Source: Desulfosporosinus sp.
Lineage (GTDB): Bacteria > Bacillota > Desulfitobacteriia > Desulfitobacteriales > Desulfitobacteriaceae
Direction: 5' to 3'
NCBI GenBank assembly: GCA_020692355.1
Contig: JAIMKP010000009.1
Span: 1 to 64,000 of the forward strand
DNA length: 64,000 nucleotides
The notes beneath the pieces were generated by a model. It was given only the letters and a program-made list of their open reading frames with translations, was not told the DNA's origin and did no database searches. Within the stretch, counting starts at the first letter, position 1. Each line of letters begins with the position of its first letter. The translations under genes and the position numbers were made by a program. Positions 34,822-44,426 of this stretch are shown in pieces.

Positions 34822-36111
34822 ATGGTGTTTTGGCTGGCCTTTATAGCGGGACTTGTTTATACGGTGATTCCGGATGTGCTGATCCATCGTTTGGGAATAG
34901 GCAGTTGGAGGAGGCAGTTTTCCCAGGGCGTTGTGCTCACGTTTGATGATGGGCCTGATCCGCAAGTGACTCCGAAAGTCTTAGATATCCTGGTGAAATA
35001 TAAGGTTCCTGCGGTTTTTTTCCTGGTCGGAGAGCAAGCGCAGGCGCACCCGGAAATAGTAAAGCGTATTCTGGCTGAGGGGCACCGTGTCGGACTTCAT
35101 TCCCAGTCTCATCGTTATGCTTGGTTTCTTTCTCCGCGACAGACCTGGAGGGAATGGGAAGATGGAGCCAAGGTTTTGGAGAATCTTACGGGAGCAGCGG
35201 TTGCATGGATGCGCCCGCCTTGGGGAACGTTCAATCTTGTGACCTGGCTCTGGTTGAAACGGCGGGGAAAAAAAGCAATCCTTTGGAATGTCGAAGGGCA
35301 GGAATGGAAAAAAGGCCAAAGCGAAGCCCAGGTGCTCAAACGCCTTGTGAATAAGGCGAGGGAAGGTTCCATCATCGTGCTTCATGACGGCGGGCGATTC
35401 ATTGGGGAAAAGATGTTCATTCTTCCGATAGTAGATGCGCTTTGCCAACGAATCGTTGAGGAACGCAAACTACCCTGGGCGGCTTTGGAATTCCCCGCTT
35501 GGAGCCTCGCCAGACGGGTGGGTTTTCGTCTGTGGGAGAAGTGGGAACATGTCTTTGCACGGGTTTATCGCGTCGAGCGCCTTGATGCCGTGAATATACT
35601 GCGCTTGGGAAAGACGCGGTATCAAGGGCCTGATCTCTATCACGAGGATGGCAGGATTCTGGCAAAGCGCGGAGATGTGGTGGGGGAAATTCACCTTGAC
35701 AGCATTCGAGTACAGGCGCAAAGCCGGGATATACAGAAATCGGGGATCCAAGCGTTGCGTATGGCCCGTGAGTCGTTCCCGGTCTTGGCGCGGTATATCG
35801 CACAAAGCCCGGAGTATCAAACGATCAAAGTATTTTTGGGGTTTACCCTTATGCATCGGGGTGTTAAGGGCCTGGGCTTTACGGTGCAGGAGATTCCGGC
35901 TACTTGGGGAATCCGCTGGATCGGGTTTCTGCAGAAAATGATCATGTCGGTGTACCATCCGGCTGGCAAGGCTCGCCTAAACGGACGTTTGCAGGGCGCG
36001 CCGAAGCTGATTTGGATTTCGAAGGAGAAGCTCTTGGAACGCTGGCTTCCGGCAGAGGAGGGCACTGCATTGGCCCCAGTGGCGCCGGTTGTCCCTGTTA
36101 GCGAGGCTTGA
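34822..36111 (+). CDS. polysaccharide deacetylase (NodB) with YkoP-like C-terminal domain
   Basis: The 429-residue protein begins with a membrane anchor (residues 1-20). The NodB domain follows with the metal motif TFDDGPDP, the histidine motif HSQSHRY, RPPWGTF and LHDGG. These are the catalytic features of zinc-dependent de-N-acetylases acting on peptidoglycan or other N-acetylated glycans. After about residue 225 a second domain (DLYHEDGRILAKRGDVVGEIHLDS) resembles YkoP, which in Bacillus lies in a glycosyltransferase locus. ATG 34822 is preferred (GGAG 11 bases upstream); ATG 34792 is in frame. It ends the three-gene operon. Confidence 0.82.
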   Translation: MVFWLAFIAGLVYTVIPDVLIHRLGIGSWRRQFSQGVVLTFDDGPDPQVTPKVLDILVKYKVPAVFFLVGEQAQAHPEIVKRILAEGHRVGLHSQSHRYAWFLSPRQTWREWEDGAKVLENLTGAAVAWMRPPWGTFNLVTWLWLKRRGKKAILWNVEGQEWKKGQSEAQVLKRLVNKAREGSIIVLHDGGRFIGEKMFILPIVDALCQRIVEERKLPWAALEFPAWSLARRVGFRLWEKWEHVFARVYRVERLDAVNILRLGKTRYQGPDLYHEDGRILAKRGDVVGEIHLDSIRVQAQSRDIQKSGIQALRMARESFPVLARYIAQSPEYQTIKVFLGFTLMHRGVKGLGFTVQEIPATWGIRWIGFLQKMIMSVYHPAGKARLNGRLQGAPKLIWISKEKLLERWLPAEEGTALAPVAPVVPVSEA

Positions 36112-36136
36112 TTTATGAATATAAGTCTGGTAGAAT
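36108..36136 (+). promoter_or_regulatory. sigma-A promoter ahead of the tig leader
   Basis: TTGATT (36108-36113) and TAGAAT (36131-36136), spacing 17. The -35 overlaps the end of the deacetylase gene. The start point would be about 36143. Confidence 0.65.
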
Positions 36137-36149
36137 AATTCAGGTATAT

Positions 36150-36308
36150 CAGGGTGTGAAAAACCTACGGAAGTCGATAGAACGGGGTCGAGGCAACTCT
36201 GGACAAGGGGGAACGAAGGTTCTCCCTTTTCCAGATAGGGATGAGGCAAAGGATGGTTTGCACCGGGCGCAATTCGGCAAGACTAGGTGAGTACCCAACG
36301 TCACACCA
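36150..36308 (+). ncRNA. structured leader or small RNA upstream of tig, unidentified class
   Basis: Nested long-range pairing is visible. GGTGTGA (36152-36158) pairs with TCACACC near 36301. Inside it, ACCTA-N5-GTC pairs with GACTAGGT. A strong hairpin, TCTGGACAAGGGGGAAC with GTTCTCCCTTTTCCAGA, projects from the centre (about 36197-36235). It starts about 10 bases after a predicted promoter and has no terminator, so it reads into tig. It matches no riboswitch or 6S/SRP/RNase P pattern that I know. Confidence 0.5.
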
Positions 36309-36349
36309 TGAAATTGTCATAGATAAGTTGTTAAGGGGGAGCAAAAAAC

Positions 36350-37633
36350 ATGTCTGTCAAGCTGGAGAAAATAGAAAAGAATGTGGTGGCCTTAGAAGTT
36401 TCTGTGGATGCCAAAAAATTCTCTGATGCCGTCGGTCGGGCAGCGAAAACCTTGGCGCATCGGGTAAATATTCCTGGGTTTCGGAAAGGAAAGGCGCCGC
36501 GCCGATTGGTCGAACTCCATGTAGGTACCGAGGCGTTGTACAATGAAGCCATTGACCATCTTCTCGGTTCCAGTTATGCCCAAGCGGTTGAGGAAAGCGG
36601 CATTGATCCCGTGGATCGTCCGGAAGTTGAATTGGTACAAATCGAAGATGGAAAAGATCTTGTTTACAAAGCTAAAGTCACGGTAAGGCCTGAAGTTGAG
36701 CTGGGCGAATACAAGGGTCTGAACGTCGAAAAAGAAGCTGTGGTTGTGGATGACGCTGCGGTGGAAGCTGAACTCAAACGCAAGCAGGAACAATATGCTA
36801 AAGTCGTTCCCATGGAGACAGGGAATGTTGAAAAGGGAGATACCGTGACCCTTGATTTTGACGGTTTTGTGGATGGTGTCGCTTTTGAAGGCGGCAAAGG
36901 GGAAGATCATGAACTAATAATTGGCTCAGGCACGTTTATCCCAGGATTTGAAGAACAACTCGTCGGAGTGGAAATCGGTCAGGAAGTAGATGTCAACGTT
37001 CAGTTCCCCGCTGAATATCATAGTGCAGAACTGGCAGGTAAAGATGCCTTGTTTAAGGTTAAAGTAAACGGGATCAAACGCAAGGAGTTGACTCCACTGG
37101 ATGATGAGTTTGCGAAGGATGTCAGCGAATTCTCCACGCTGGACGAACTAAAGGAAGACACCCGTAAGAAGCTGTTAGAAGCGGAAGAGAAGCGGGTGGA
37201 AACGGCTTATCGCAATGCTGTTGTGGCCCAAGCGGTTGACAACGCCAGTGTTGAGATCCCTGAGGTGATGTTCCATTCGCAAATTGATTTCATGATGCGG
37301 CAGTTCGAAGAGGGTCTCTCGTATCAAGGTCTTAACTCGGAGCAATATTATAGGTATACAAACTCTAACGAACAGGATATGAGAGAGCGTTACCGTTCGC
37401 AGGCGGCAGAGACGATCAAAACTGAACTTGTCATCGAAGCGATCGCTAAAGCAGAAGGAATTTCCGTTTCTGATGAAGAATTAGATCAAGAAATTGTGAA
37501 ATTGGCTGAGAAGTATAACCAAACCGCGACTAGTCTGAGGGATTCTCTGCTCCAACGCGACGAAATGAAGTTCTTCCGGTCTAACTTGGTAACAGAGAAA
37601 ACCGTGGAGTTTTTGGTTGTCAATAACGCATAA
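36350..37633 (+). CDS. tig: trigger factor chaperone
   Basis: Trigger factor binds the ribosome exit tunnel and folds nascent chains. The 427-residue protein has the N-terminal ribosome-binding domain (signature PGFRKGKAPRRLVE, about 43-56) and the FKBP-type prolyl isomerase domain (about 160-245, VEKGDTVTLDFDGFVDGVAFEGG). The C-terminal arms carry the chaperone surface. The start ATG lies after AAGGGGG. It heads the protein quality-control block and follows a long structured leader. Confidence 0.96.
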   Translation: MSVKLEKIEKNVVALEVSVDAKKFSDAVGRAAKTLAHRVNIPGFRKGKAPRRLVELHVGTEALYNEAIDHLLGSSYAQAVEESGIDPVDRPEVELVQIEDGKDLVYKAKVTVRPEVELGEYKGLNVEKEAVVVDDAAVEAELKRKQEQYAKVVPMETGNVEKGDTVTLDFDGFVDGVAFEGGKGEDHELIIGSGTFIPGFEEQLVGVEIGQEVDVNVQFPAEYHSAELAGKDALFKVKVNGIKRKELTPLDDEFAKDVSEFSTLDELKEDTRKKLLEAEEKRVETAYRNAVVAQAVDNASVEIPEVMFHSQIDFMMRQFEEGLSYQGLNSEQYYRYTNSNEQDMRERYRSQAAETIKTELVIEAIAKAEGISVSDEELDQEIVKLAEKYNQTATSLRDSLLQRDEMKFFRSNLVTEKTVEFLVVNNA

Positions 37634-37675
37634 TCACTTACCCGGGAGGACATTCTGAAGTAGAGAGGTGAGAGG

Positions 37676-38941
37676 ATGGCAAAGTACAACGACGAAAAGA
37701 ACCAGCTGAAGTGTTCATTCTGTGGTAAGACACAGGACCAAGTCAAGAAGTTAGTTGCCGGTCCCGGAGTATATATCTGCGACGAGTGCATTGAGCTTTG
37801 CAACGAAATCATTGAAGAAGAACTCAATGAGGATCTGTCTGCAGACATCGGGGATATCCCCAAGCCCAAAGAAATCCGGTCGATTCTTGACCAGTATGTG
37901 ATTGGCCAGGACGAAGCCAAAAAGGCCTTAGCGGTGGCCGTATACAACCACTATAAGCGCATTAACTTGGGGATGAAGATTGATGATGTTGAATTGCAGA
38001 AATCCAACATTGTCATGCTAGGACCCACAGGTTCTGGTAAAACGCTCTTGGCCTCTACTTTGGCGAAGCTACTGAATGTTCCCTTTGCTATCGCCGATGC
38101 GACTTCGTTGACTGAAGCCGGGTATGTGGGCGAAGATGTCGAGAATATCCTGTTGAAGCTGATTCAGGCTGCGGATTATGATGTGGAGAAAGCAGAAAAA
38201 GGGATTGTTTACATCGATGAAATCGACAAGATTGCCCGAAAATCCGAAAACCCGTCTATTACCCGTGATGTCTCCGGGGAAGGTGTTCAGCAGGCCCTTT
38301 TAAAAATCCTTGAAGGAACGGTGGCCAGCGTTCCCCCGCAAGGCGGACGCAAACACCCACATCAAGAGTTCATCCAGCTGGATACGACGAACATCCTTTT
38401 TATTGTCGGTGGGGCCTTTGATGGGATCGAGAAGATCATCATGAATCGCATTGGCAAAAAAACGATGGGATTTGGAGCCGACATTCAAAAGAAGAGTGAC
38501 GTCAAGATCGGGGATACGTTGAGCAAGATTTTGCCCGCAGACCTTTTGAAGTTCGGGTTGATCCCTGAGTTTGTGGGTCGGCTTCCCGTAATGGTTACGC
38601 TGGATGCATTGGATGAAGATGCTTTGGTGCGAATTCTCACCGAGCCCAAGAATGCCCTCGTCAAGCAGTACCAAAAGCTTTTGGAACTGGATGGGGTTGC
38701 CTTGGAGTTCAAAGAGGATGCACTCACAGCCATCTCCGAAGAAGCGATTCGTCGTAATACCGGTGCTCGGGGGCTCCGGGCCATCGTCGAAGAGATCATG
38801 CTTAATGCCATGTATGATCTCCCATCCCGTACGGATGTCACCAAGTGTGTGGTTACACGCGATGTGATCCAGAAGAAGGAAGAACCCCTCCTGGTCACGG
38901 CTGACAAAGGGAAAAAGGGTAAGAAGGAAGAGTCGGCTTAA
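37676..38941 (+). CDS. clpX: ClpX, ATP-dependent unfoldase of the Clp protease
   Basis: ClpX unfolds substrates and feeds them to ClpP. The 421-residue protein has the N-terminal zinc finger (Cys13, 16, 35, 38), Walker A GPTGSGKT, Walker [12 protein letters not shown], and sensor and pore segments ([11 protein letters not shown]). The ClpP-docking loop reads MGFG where IGF is usual, a conservative change, so ClpP binding should be retained. Normally clpP sits between tig and clpX. Here only 42 bases separate them and clpP is absent from the whole window. Confidence 0.96.
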   Translation: MAKYNDEKNQLKCSFCGKTQDQVKKLVAGPGVYICDECIELCNEIIEEELNEDLSADIGDIPKPKEIRSILDQYVIGQDEAKKALAVAVYNHYKRINLGMKIDDVELQKSNIVMLGPTGSGKTLLASTLAKLLNVPFAIADATSLTEAGYVGEDVENILLKLIQAADYDVEKAEKGIVYIDEIDKIARKSENPSITRDVSGEGVQQALLKILEGTVASVPPQGGRKHPHQEFIQLDTTNILFIVGGAFDGIEKIIMNRIGKKTMGFGADIQKKSDVKIGDTLSKILPADLLKFGLIPEFVGRLPVMVTLDALDEDALVRILTEPKNALVKQYQKLLELDGVALEFKEDALTAISEEAIRRNTGARGLRAIVEEIMLNAMYDLPSRTDVTKCVVTRDVIQKKEEPLLVTADKGKKGKKEESA

Positions 38942-39015
38942 GGGTCTACTCTTAAACGAGGAAAATAATAACGTCAGTCGATGCCTTCGGGTAGGCGATA
39001 GCGTTTTGGGTTTCG

Positions 39016-39057
39016 GAAGAGAACCTAGCGAACCGTAGGGTAAGCTAGGTTCTCTTC
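39016..39057 (+). terminator. terminator between clpX and lonB
   Basis: GAAGAGAACCTAGC and GCTAGGTTCTCTTC are perfect 14-base arms. The T-run is weak on both strands; it may be bidirectional or a processing site. Confidence 0.65.
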
Positions 39058-39135
39058 GTATTGGGGGTCTATGTTTTGTTTTCCGATTTGTGGCAATACT
39101 AGGGTAAGAGATTGCCGCAGGAGGGAAGAAATAGT

Positions 39136-40863
39136 ATGAGTGTTGGCCTCGGTAGTTTGTTGATGATGGTGCAGTTATTTTTTGCGGTCGTAATCGGCCT
39201 TTATTTTTGGGGGATGTTGAAGTCCCAGCAGGGAACGAAGATTGCGGTAAACAGAGAGTCGCGCAAGGAACTTGAAAAGCTGGAAAAGATGCGCAAAATT
39301 TCGCTGACTGTTCCGCTGGCGGAAAAGACGCGACCGCAACATTTTGAAGAGATCATCGGCCAGCCGGAGGGAGTCAAAGCCCTGAAAGCGGCTCTTTGCG
39401 GTCCAAATCCTCAGCATGTAATTATTTACGGACCTCCGGGGATCGGGAAGACGGCTGCTGCCCGTTTGGTTTTGGAGGTGGCGAAAAAGAATCCCCTTTC
39501 CCCGTTTAAGGGGGAGGCCCGTTTTATCGAGATTGATGGAGCGACCGCCAGGTTTGATGAACGGGGAATTGCGGATCCATTGATTGGCTCGGTGCATGAC
39601 CCTATCTATCAGGGGGCGGGGGCGATGGGGATGGCGGGAATTCCGCAGCCAAAAGCGGGGGCCGTTACCAAGGCCCACGGTGGAATTTTATTTATTGACG
39701 AGATCGGGGAACTTCATCCGATTCAGATTAATAAGCTCTTGAAGGTGCTGGAAGATCGTAAGGTCACACTGGAAAGCGCCTATTACAGTTCCGAAGATCC
39801 GAATATCCCTGCCCATATTCACGATATCTTTCAACATGGTCTGCCGGCGGATTTTCGCATGGTAGGGGCGACGACTCGGGGGCCGGAAGAGATTCCACCG
39901 GCGATTCGTTCTCGCTGCATGGAAATCTACTTTAGAGCGCTTTTGCAGGATGAGATTGCGGAAATTGCCCAAGGGGCTGCGGCTAAGGTGGACATGGCGA
40001 TGACGGAGGGGGCGATTGAGGTCATTAAGCGTTACGCGGCCAATGGCCGTGAGGCGGTTAACATGGTGCAGCTCGCTGCCGGTGTCGCGCAGACCGATAA
40101 CTTGGAACAGATCGACGCGGCAACTGTGGAATGGGTGGCGGCTTCGGGCCAGTATGCTCCTCGACCGGAAAAGAAAGTCCCCTTGCAGCCGCAAATTGGG
40201 GTGGTAAACGGACTTGCTGTCTACGGCCCCAACATGGGGATGCTTTTGGAACTTGAAGTGACCGCTCAGGCAGTGGCAGCGGGGACAGGCGGGTTATTGG
40301 TTACTGGGATCGTAGAAGAGGAAGAACAAGGGAGCGGGGGCAAGAAAATTCGCCGCAAGAGTATGGCGCGGAGTTCGGTGGAGAACGTCCTGACGGTGAT
40401 TCGCCGCAAGCTGGGCATCGAACCAAAGAACTTTGACATTCATGTTAATTTTCCCGGAGGAGTGCCGATTGATGGCCCCTCGGCGGGTATCGCCATCGCC
40501 ACGGCCGTCGTTTCGGCTATCCGCAAGCGTAAGGTAGATAATTTCCTGGCCATGACCGGGGAGGCCTCCATTCGCGGAGGGGTGAAACCCGTCGGCGGGA
40601 TTACGGCGAAAATCGAGGCGGCGCGCCAAGCGGGCTGCAAGAAAGTCCTGATTCCGCGCGAGAACTGGCAAGAGCGGTTTAGCACTGAGACGCCGGGAAT
40701 CGAAGTGGTACCGGTTGAGGATTTAGCACAGGTTTTAGATATGGCTCTGTTGGCTGAAGGAATTCAGGAGCAGACGGAGATTCGCCCTGCTTTAGAAGAA
40801 GTCCTGAGCCGTTTGGATTTCGTAGCCGCCGGAAATTTGCCTGAGCGTGGGCAATCATGTTAG
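39136..40863 (+). CDS. lonB: LonB, membrane-anchored ATP-dependent protease
   Basis: LonB of spore formers is a Lon-type protease localised to the forespore membrane. The 575-residue protein starts with one transmembrane helix (about 5-27). The AAA domain follows with Walker A GPPGIGKTAAARL and Walker B ILFIDEIGEL. The C-terminal Lon protease domain has the catalytic serine in DGPSAGIAIATA and the lysine in GGITAKIEAARQ. It lacks the long N-terminal substrate domain of Lon. ATG 39136 follows GGAGGGAAG. Its presence supports an endospore-forming host. Confidence 0.93.
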   Translation: MSVGLGSLLMMVQLFFAVVIGLYFWGMLKSQQGTKIAVNRESRKELEKLEKMRKISLTVPLAEKTRPQHFEEIIGQPEGVKALKAALCGPNPQHVIIYGPPGIGKTAAARLVLEVAKKNPLSPFKGEARFIEIDGATARFDERGIADPLIGSVHDPIYQGAGAMGMAGIPQPKAGAVTKAHGGILFIDEIGELHPIQINKLLKVLEDRKVTLESAYYSSEDPNIPAHIHDIFQHGLPADFRMVGATTRGPEEIPPAIRSRCMEIYFRALLQDEIAEIAQGAAAKVDMAMTEGAIEVIKRYAANGREAVNMVQLAAGVAQTDNLEQIDAATVEWVAASGQYAPRPEKKVPLQPQIGVVNGLAVYGPNMGMLLELEVTAQAVAAGTGGLLVTGIVEEEEQGSGGKKIRRKSMARSSVENVLTVIRRKLGIEPKNFDIHVNFPGGVPIDGPSAGIAIATAVVSAIRKRKVDNFLAMTGEASIRGGVKPVGGITAKIEAARQAGCKKVLIPRENWQERFSTETPGIEVVPVEDLAQVLDMALLAEGIQEQTEIRPALEEVLSRLDFVAAGNLPERGQSC

Positions 40864-40884
40864 AATAGTTAAAGAGACAGAATG

Positions 40885-40911
40885 GCACACTAATTCCAGT
40901 GTGCTTTTCCT
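40885..40911 (+). terminator. terminator after lonB
   Basis: GCACACT and AGTGTGC arms with a six-base loop, followed by TTTTCCTTTT. A direct repeat, CCTTTTCTGGACAT, follows at about 40922-40951. Confidence 0.75.
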
Positions 40912-41032
40912 TTTCTGAGCAGCCTTTTCTGGACATCCTTTTCTGGACATCCTTGTGATCGCTCGGTTTGGGAGAAATGAGAGCCTGAAATTGGGACGGG
41001 GGTAAAATTGAAGAACGCATAGAGAAAAAGTT

Positions 41033-41077
41033 GGGTTCGAACTTCGAACTTCGAACCTCGAACTTCGAACTTCGATA
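41033..41077. repeat. seven-base tandem repeat (ACTTCGA type) upstream of lon
   Basis: Six imperfect copies of CTTCGAA or ACTTCGA occur just before the lon ribosome site (GGGGGG at about 41079). Each includes the palindrome TTCGAA. It may be a heat-shock-type or simple-sequence element, but I recognise no known operator. Confidence 0.65.
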
Positions 41078-41091
41078 ACGGGGGGATTCTA

Positions 41092-43506
41092 GTGACGAAT
41101 GTAAGAGAGCTACCGGTGCTTCCCTTGAGGGGAATTCTCGTTTTTCCCTATATGGTCATTCACTTGGATGTTGGACGGGAACGTTCGATGGCTGCCATCG
41201 ACGAAGCTATGCTAGGGGATCGCATGATCCTCTTAGCTTCACAGAAAGAGTCCGAAATTGATTCTCCGACTGCGGCGGATATGTACACAATTGGTACCAT
41301 CGCAGAGATTAAACAGTTGTTAAAGTTGCCGGGTGGGACGATGCGGGTATTGGTAGAGGGGATCAGCCGGGGGAAAGTTCATGAGTTCCTCCAGGAAGAA
41401 CCCTATTTTAAAGTTAGGGTTGAGGAATTCACAGAAAAGGTAAGGCCCCTTACCCCAGACATTGATGCGCTCATTCGCGGCGTCAACCATCAGTTTGAGG
41501 AGTATGCGAAACTGAGTAAAAAAGTGCCAACGGAGACGCTCGGTACGGTATTGGCTGTGGAAGAGCCCGGGCGGTTGGCTGATATTGTAGCCTCCCATTT
41601 AAATCTGAAGGTTCCGGAGAAACAGGCTATTTTGGACGCGTTGGAAGTAGACGCACGCTTGGAGCGCTTGACTGAGCTTATTATGCGAGAGATCGAAATC
41701 CTGGAACTCGAACGACGCATCGGCCTCAGAGTACGCAAACAGATGGAGAAGGCCCAGAAAGAATATTATCTGCGCGAACAGATTAAAGCGATTCAGAAAG
41801 AGTTGGGCGACAAGGACGAACGCCAGCAGGAAGCCGATGAATACCGGGAGAAAGTCGCGAAGGCAAAGCTCTCGAAAGAAGTTGAGGAGAAGACGTTAAA
41901 GGAAATTGAGCGCCTGGAGAAAATGCCACCGGCTTCTGCTGAGGGAACCGTTGTCCGGACTTATTTAGATTGGATCTTGGTACTACCCTGGAATAAATCG
42001 ACCAGGGACAAAACGGATCTGAACCGGGCGGAGGCTATTCTCAACGAGGATCATTATGGGTTGGAAAAGGTCAAGGAACGGGTCCTGGAGTTTCTGGCGA
42101 TCCGCAAATTAACCCCGAAGATGAAAAGCCCGATTCTTTGCTTTGTTGGGCCTCCGGGTGTCGGCAAAACCTCGCTCGCCAAGTCCATTGCTCGGGCCTT
42201 GGATCGGAAGTTTGTCCGCATGTCCCTGGGCGGGGTGAGGGATGAAGCGGAAATTCGCGGACACCGCCGGACTTACATTGGAGCCCTCCCTGGACGCGTG
42301 ATTCAGGGGTTGAGAACCGCCGGCACGCGCAATCCGGTATTCCTTTTCGATGAGATCGATAAGATGACTTCGGATTTTCGCGGGGATCCGGCTTCAGCCC
42401 TCTTGGAAGTGCTCGATCCGGAGCAGAATAACACCTTTTCAGACCATTACTTAGAGGTCGAGTTTGACCTCTCACATACCCTTTTTATCTTGACGGCGAA
42501 TTCGCTGTATACGATTCCGCGACCGCTCTTGGATCGGATGGAAGTGATCTCAATCAGCGGGTATACGGAAGATGAGAAGGTCAATATCGCCGCACGCTAC
42601 TTGGTGCCGAAACAGCTGAAAATTCATGGGTTGACTGTGGAAATCCTGCCCCTGGATCAAGAGATTCTCTTAAAGCTCGTGCAAGGGTATACACGGGAGT
42701 CGGGAGTTCGCAATTTGGAGCGGGAAGTGGCAAATCTTTGCCGCAAAGTGGCGACGCGTTGGGTTAAAAAGGAATGGGAGCCACATCCGCTGACCGCCTT
42801 GGATTTAGAGAGCCTCTTGGGAACACCACGTTATCACTTCCAGATGGTGGATATGAACCCGGAAGTGGGAGCCGCAACCGGTCTGGCTTATACGGAGGTT
42901 GGTGGTGATGTGTTGACCATCGAAGTGACACCCCTGCCGGGGAAGGGACATTTGACCCTGACTGGGAAGCTGGGAGATGTGATGAAGGAATCCGCGCAAG
43001 CCGGTTGGACGTTTGTCCGGGCGCATGCGCAGGCACTCGGGATTCCGGAGGATTTCTACGACAAAGTGGATCTCCACATCCACGTTCCTGAAGGGGCGAT
43101 TCCCAAGGATGGTCCTTCTGCCGGGATTACGATGGCTACGGCTATCGCTTCTGCCCTTTCGAAACGGGCGGTGCGCCCGGATTTAGCGATGACCGGGGAG
43201 ATCACGTTGCGTGGCAATATTCTGCCCATCGGTGGGGTGAAGGAGAAAGTCCTGGCTGCTCACCGCTCGGGAATCAAAGTTGTCCTCCTACCGGAAGAGA
43301 ACCGCAAAGATCTGGAGGAAATCCCGGCGAATGTTCGGGAAAAAATGGAATTCCACTTCGTCAGCCGCATGGAGGAAGTCATCTCGTTGGCGCTTTTGCC
43401 CACCGCAGATTCAGATGGCTATGGACACGCTGCCATGAGCGGTGTCTTTGCCTCCGGGGTCATCCCGGTCGCTGAACCCCTTCCAGAAGAGCATCCTATA
43501 GCGTAA
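41092..43506 (+). CDS. lon: Lon protease (La)
   Basis: Lon is a cytoplasmic hexameric AAA+ protease that degrades misfolded and regulatory proteins. The 804-residue protein contains the N-terminal substrate domain ([17 protein letters not shown]), the AAA module (Walker [14 protein letters not shown], then [24 protein letters not shown]) and the C-terminal protease domain. The catalytic serine is in DGPSAGIT and the lysine in [14 protein letters not shown] 41092 lies after a G-rich site. The order lonB-lon-engB is conserved in Bacilli and Clostridia. Confidence 0.97.
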   Translation: MTNVRELPVLPLRGILVFPYMVIHLDVGRERSMAAIDEAMLGDRMILLASQKESEIDSPTAADMYTIGTIAEIKQLLKLPGGTMRVLVEGISRGKVHEFLQEEPYFKVRVEEFTEKVRPLTPDIDALIRGVNHQFEEYAKLSKKVPTETLGTVLAVEEPGRLADIVASHLNLKVPEKQAILDALEVDARLERLTELIMREIEILELERRIGLRVRKQMEKAQKEYYLREQIKAIQKELGDKDERQQEADEYREKVAKAKLSKEVEEKTLKEIERLEKMPPASAEGTVVRTYLDWILVLPWNKSTRDKTDLNRAEAILNEDHYGLEKVKERVLEFLAIRKLTPKMKSPILCFVGPPGVGKTSLAKSIARALDRKFVRMSLGGVRDEAEIRGHRRTYIGALPGRVIQGLRTAGTRNPVFLFDEIDKMTSDFRGDPASALLEVLDPEQNNTFSDHYLEVEFDLSHTLFILTANSLYTIPRPLLDRMEVISISGYTEDEKVNIAARYLVPKQLKIHGLTVEILPLDQEILLKLVQGYTRESGVRNLEREVANLCRKVATRWVKKEWEPHPLTALDLESLLGTPRYHFQMVDMNPEVGAATGLAYTEVGGDVLTIEVTPLPGKGHLTLTGKLGDVMKESAQAGWTFVRAHAQALGIPEDFYDKVDLHIHVPEGAIPKDGPSAGITMATAIASALSKRAVRPDLAMTGEITLRGNILPIGGVKEKVLAAHRSGIKVVLLPEENRKDLEEIPANVREKMEFHFVSRMEEVISLALLPTADSDGYGHAAMSGVFASGVIPVAEPLPEEHPIA

Positions 43507-43578
43507 CAGAAGTCGGAGGTCAGAAGTCGGATGCTTAGGCAGGGCTTCGAAGGCATAATTCCGTTTGAAGAGGTATCT

Positions 43579-44169
43579 ATGATTATTCGTAACGCAGAAT
43601 ACGTCTGTTCGGCCGTAAAACCTGAGCAATATCCAGCCGATGGTTTGCCTGAGATTGCCATGGCCGGACGCTCTAATGTCGGCAAGTCATCACTGATCAA
43701 CCGTTTCTTGGGGCGCAAGAATCTGGCCAGGACGGGCAATGCCCCAGGCAAAACACAGACTCTGAATTTTTACCGGATCAACTCAGCCTGGTATTTCGTG
43801 GATCTACCGGGTTACGGATACGCCAAGGTCTCCTATGACGTTAAATCTCAATGGGGACCGATGATGGAGCGATATTTTAAAGAGCGGGAGCATCTCCTGG
43901 CCGTAATCCAGATCGTAGACATCCGGCACGCCCCGAGCTTAGAAGACGTTTCGATGCATGATTGGTTGCGAAGCCGGGGAGTCCCCGTCCTTGTGGTCGC
44001 GACGAAGGCAGATAAGATCGCCCGAGGCAAGTGGTCAAAACAGCTAAGCATCGTTGCCGCAAGCCTGGGCATTCTGGACTGGCACCTTATCCTTCCCTTT
44101 TCCGCTGAATCCGGCGTCGGGGTCGAAGAACTCCATATTGCGATTGAAGACATCCTAAGCCTAAGCTGA
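43579..44169 (+). CDS. engB: ribosome biogenesis GTP-binding protein EngB/YsxC
   Basis: EngB is an essential GTPase involved in assembly of the large ribosomal subunit. The 196-residue protein has the G1 motif GRSNVGKSS, G2 region GKTQT, G3 DLPGYGYAKV, G4 TKAD and G5 SAESG. ATG 43579 matches the usual MIIRNAEYV start; an in-frame upstream start at 43531 would only read through intergenic DNA. A GAAGTCGGA repeat lies between lon and this gene. Confidence 0.95.
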   Translation: MIIRNAEYVCSAVKPEQYPADGLPEIAMAGRSNVGKSSLINRFLGRKNLARTGNAPGKTQTLNFYRINSAWYFVDLPGYGYAKVSYDVKSQWGPMMERYFKEREHLLAVIQIVDIRHAPSLEDVSMHDWLRSRGVPVLVVATKADKIARGKWSKQLSIVAASLGILDWHLILPFSAESGVGVEELHIAIEDILSLS

Positions 44170-44186
44170 CTAGGAGACAGGGGGTA

Positions 44187-44283
44187 AGACAAGGGGGACG
44201 GTTCGTGGTGTCTGGGTAATAAGGTAAGACAAGGGGGACGGTTCTTGGTGTCTGTAAGACAAAGAGAACCGTCCCCTCTGTCT
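44187..44283. repeat. three REP-like units after engB
   Basis: Units at about 44187-44213, 44227-44253 and 44257-44283 all have AGACA/TGTCT ends. The first two have a GGGGGACGGTTC core and the third has the inverse core GAGAACCGTCCCC. Confidence 0.85.
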
Positions 44284-44285
44284 CA

Positions 44286-44426
44286 GCGAACTTGTCCAGG
44301 TCCCGTCCTGATTTAAAGCCAAACTGCCCGCTCAGCTCCATGGGAACGGTTACAGGTAGCACGGACACGGAAAACACGCCACTTTTTTCAATATACTCAT
44401 GGGTCAAGTTCTTTTTATTGATATGA
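44286..44426 (-). pseudogene. fragment of a flavin reductase-type gene
   Basis: About 47 codons on the minus strand read INKKNLTHEYIEKSGVFSVS and then PMELSGQFGFKSGRDLDKFAE. This resembles the middle of the FMN-binding flavin reductase family. Both ends are cut abruptly: upstream by the 136-base IS605-type repeat, downstream by the REP cluster. No start or active protein remains. Confidence 0.6.
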
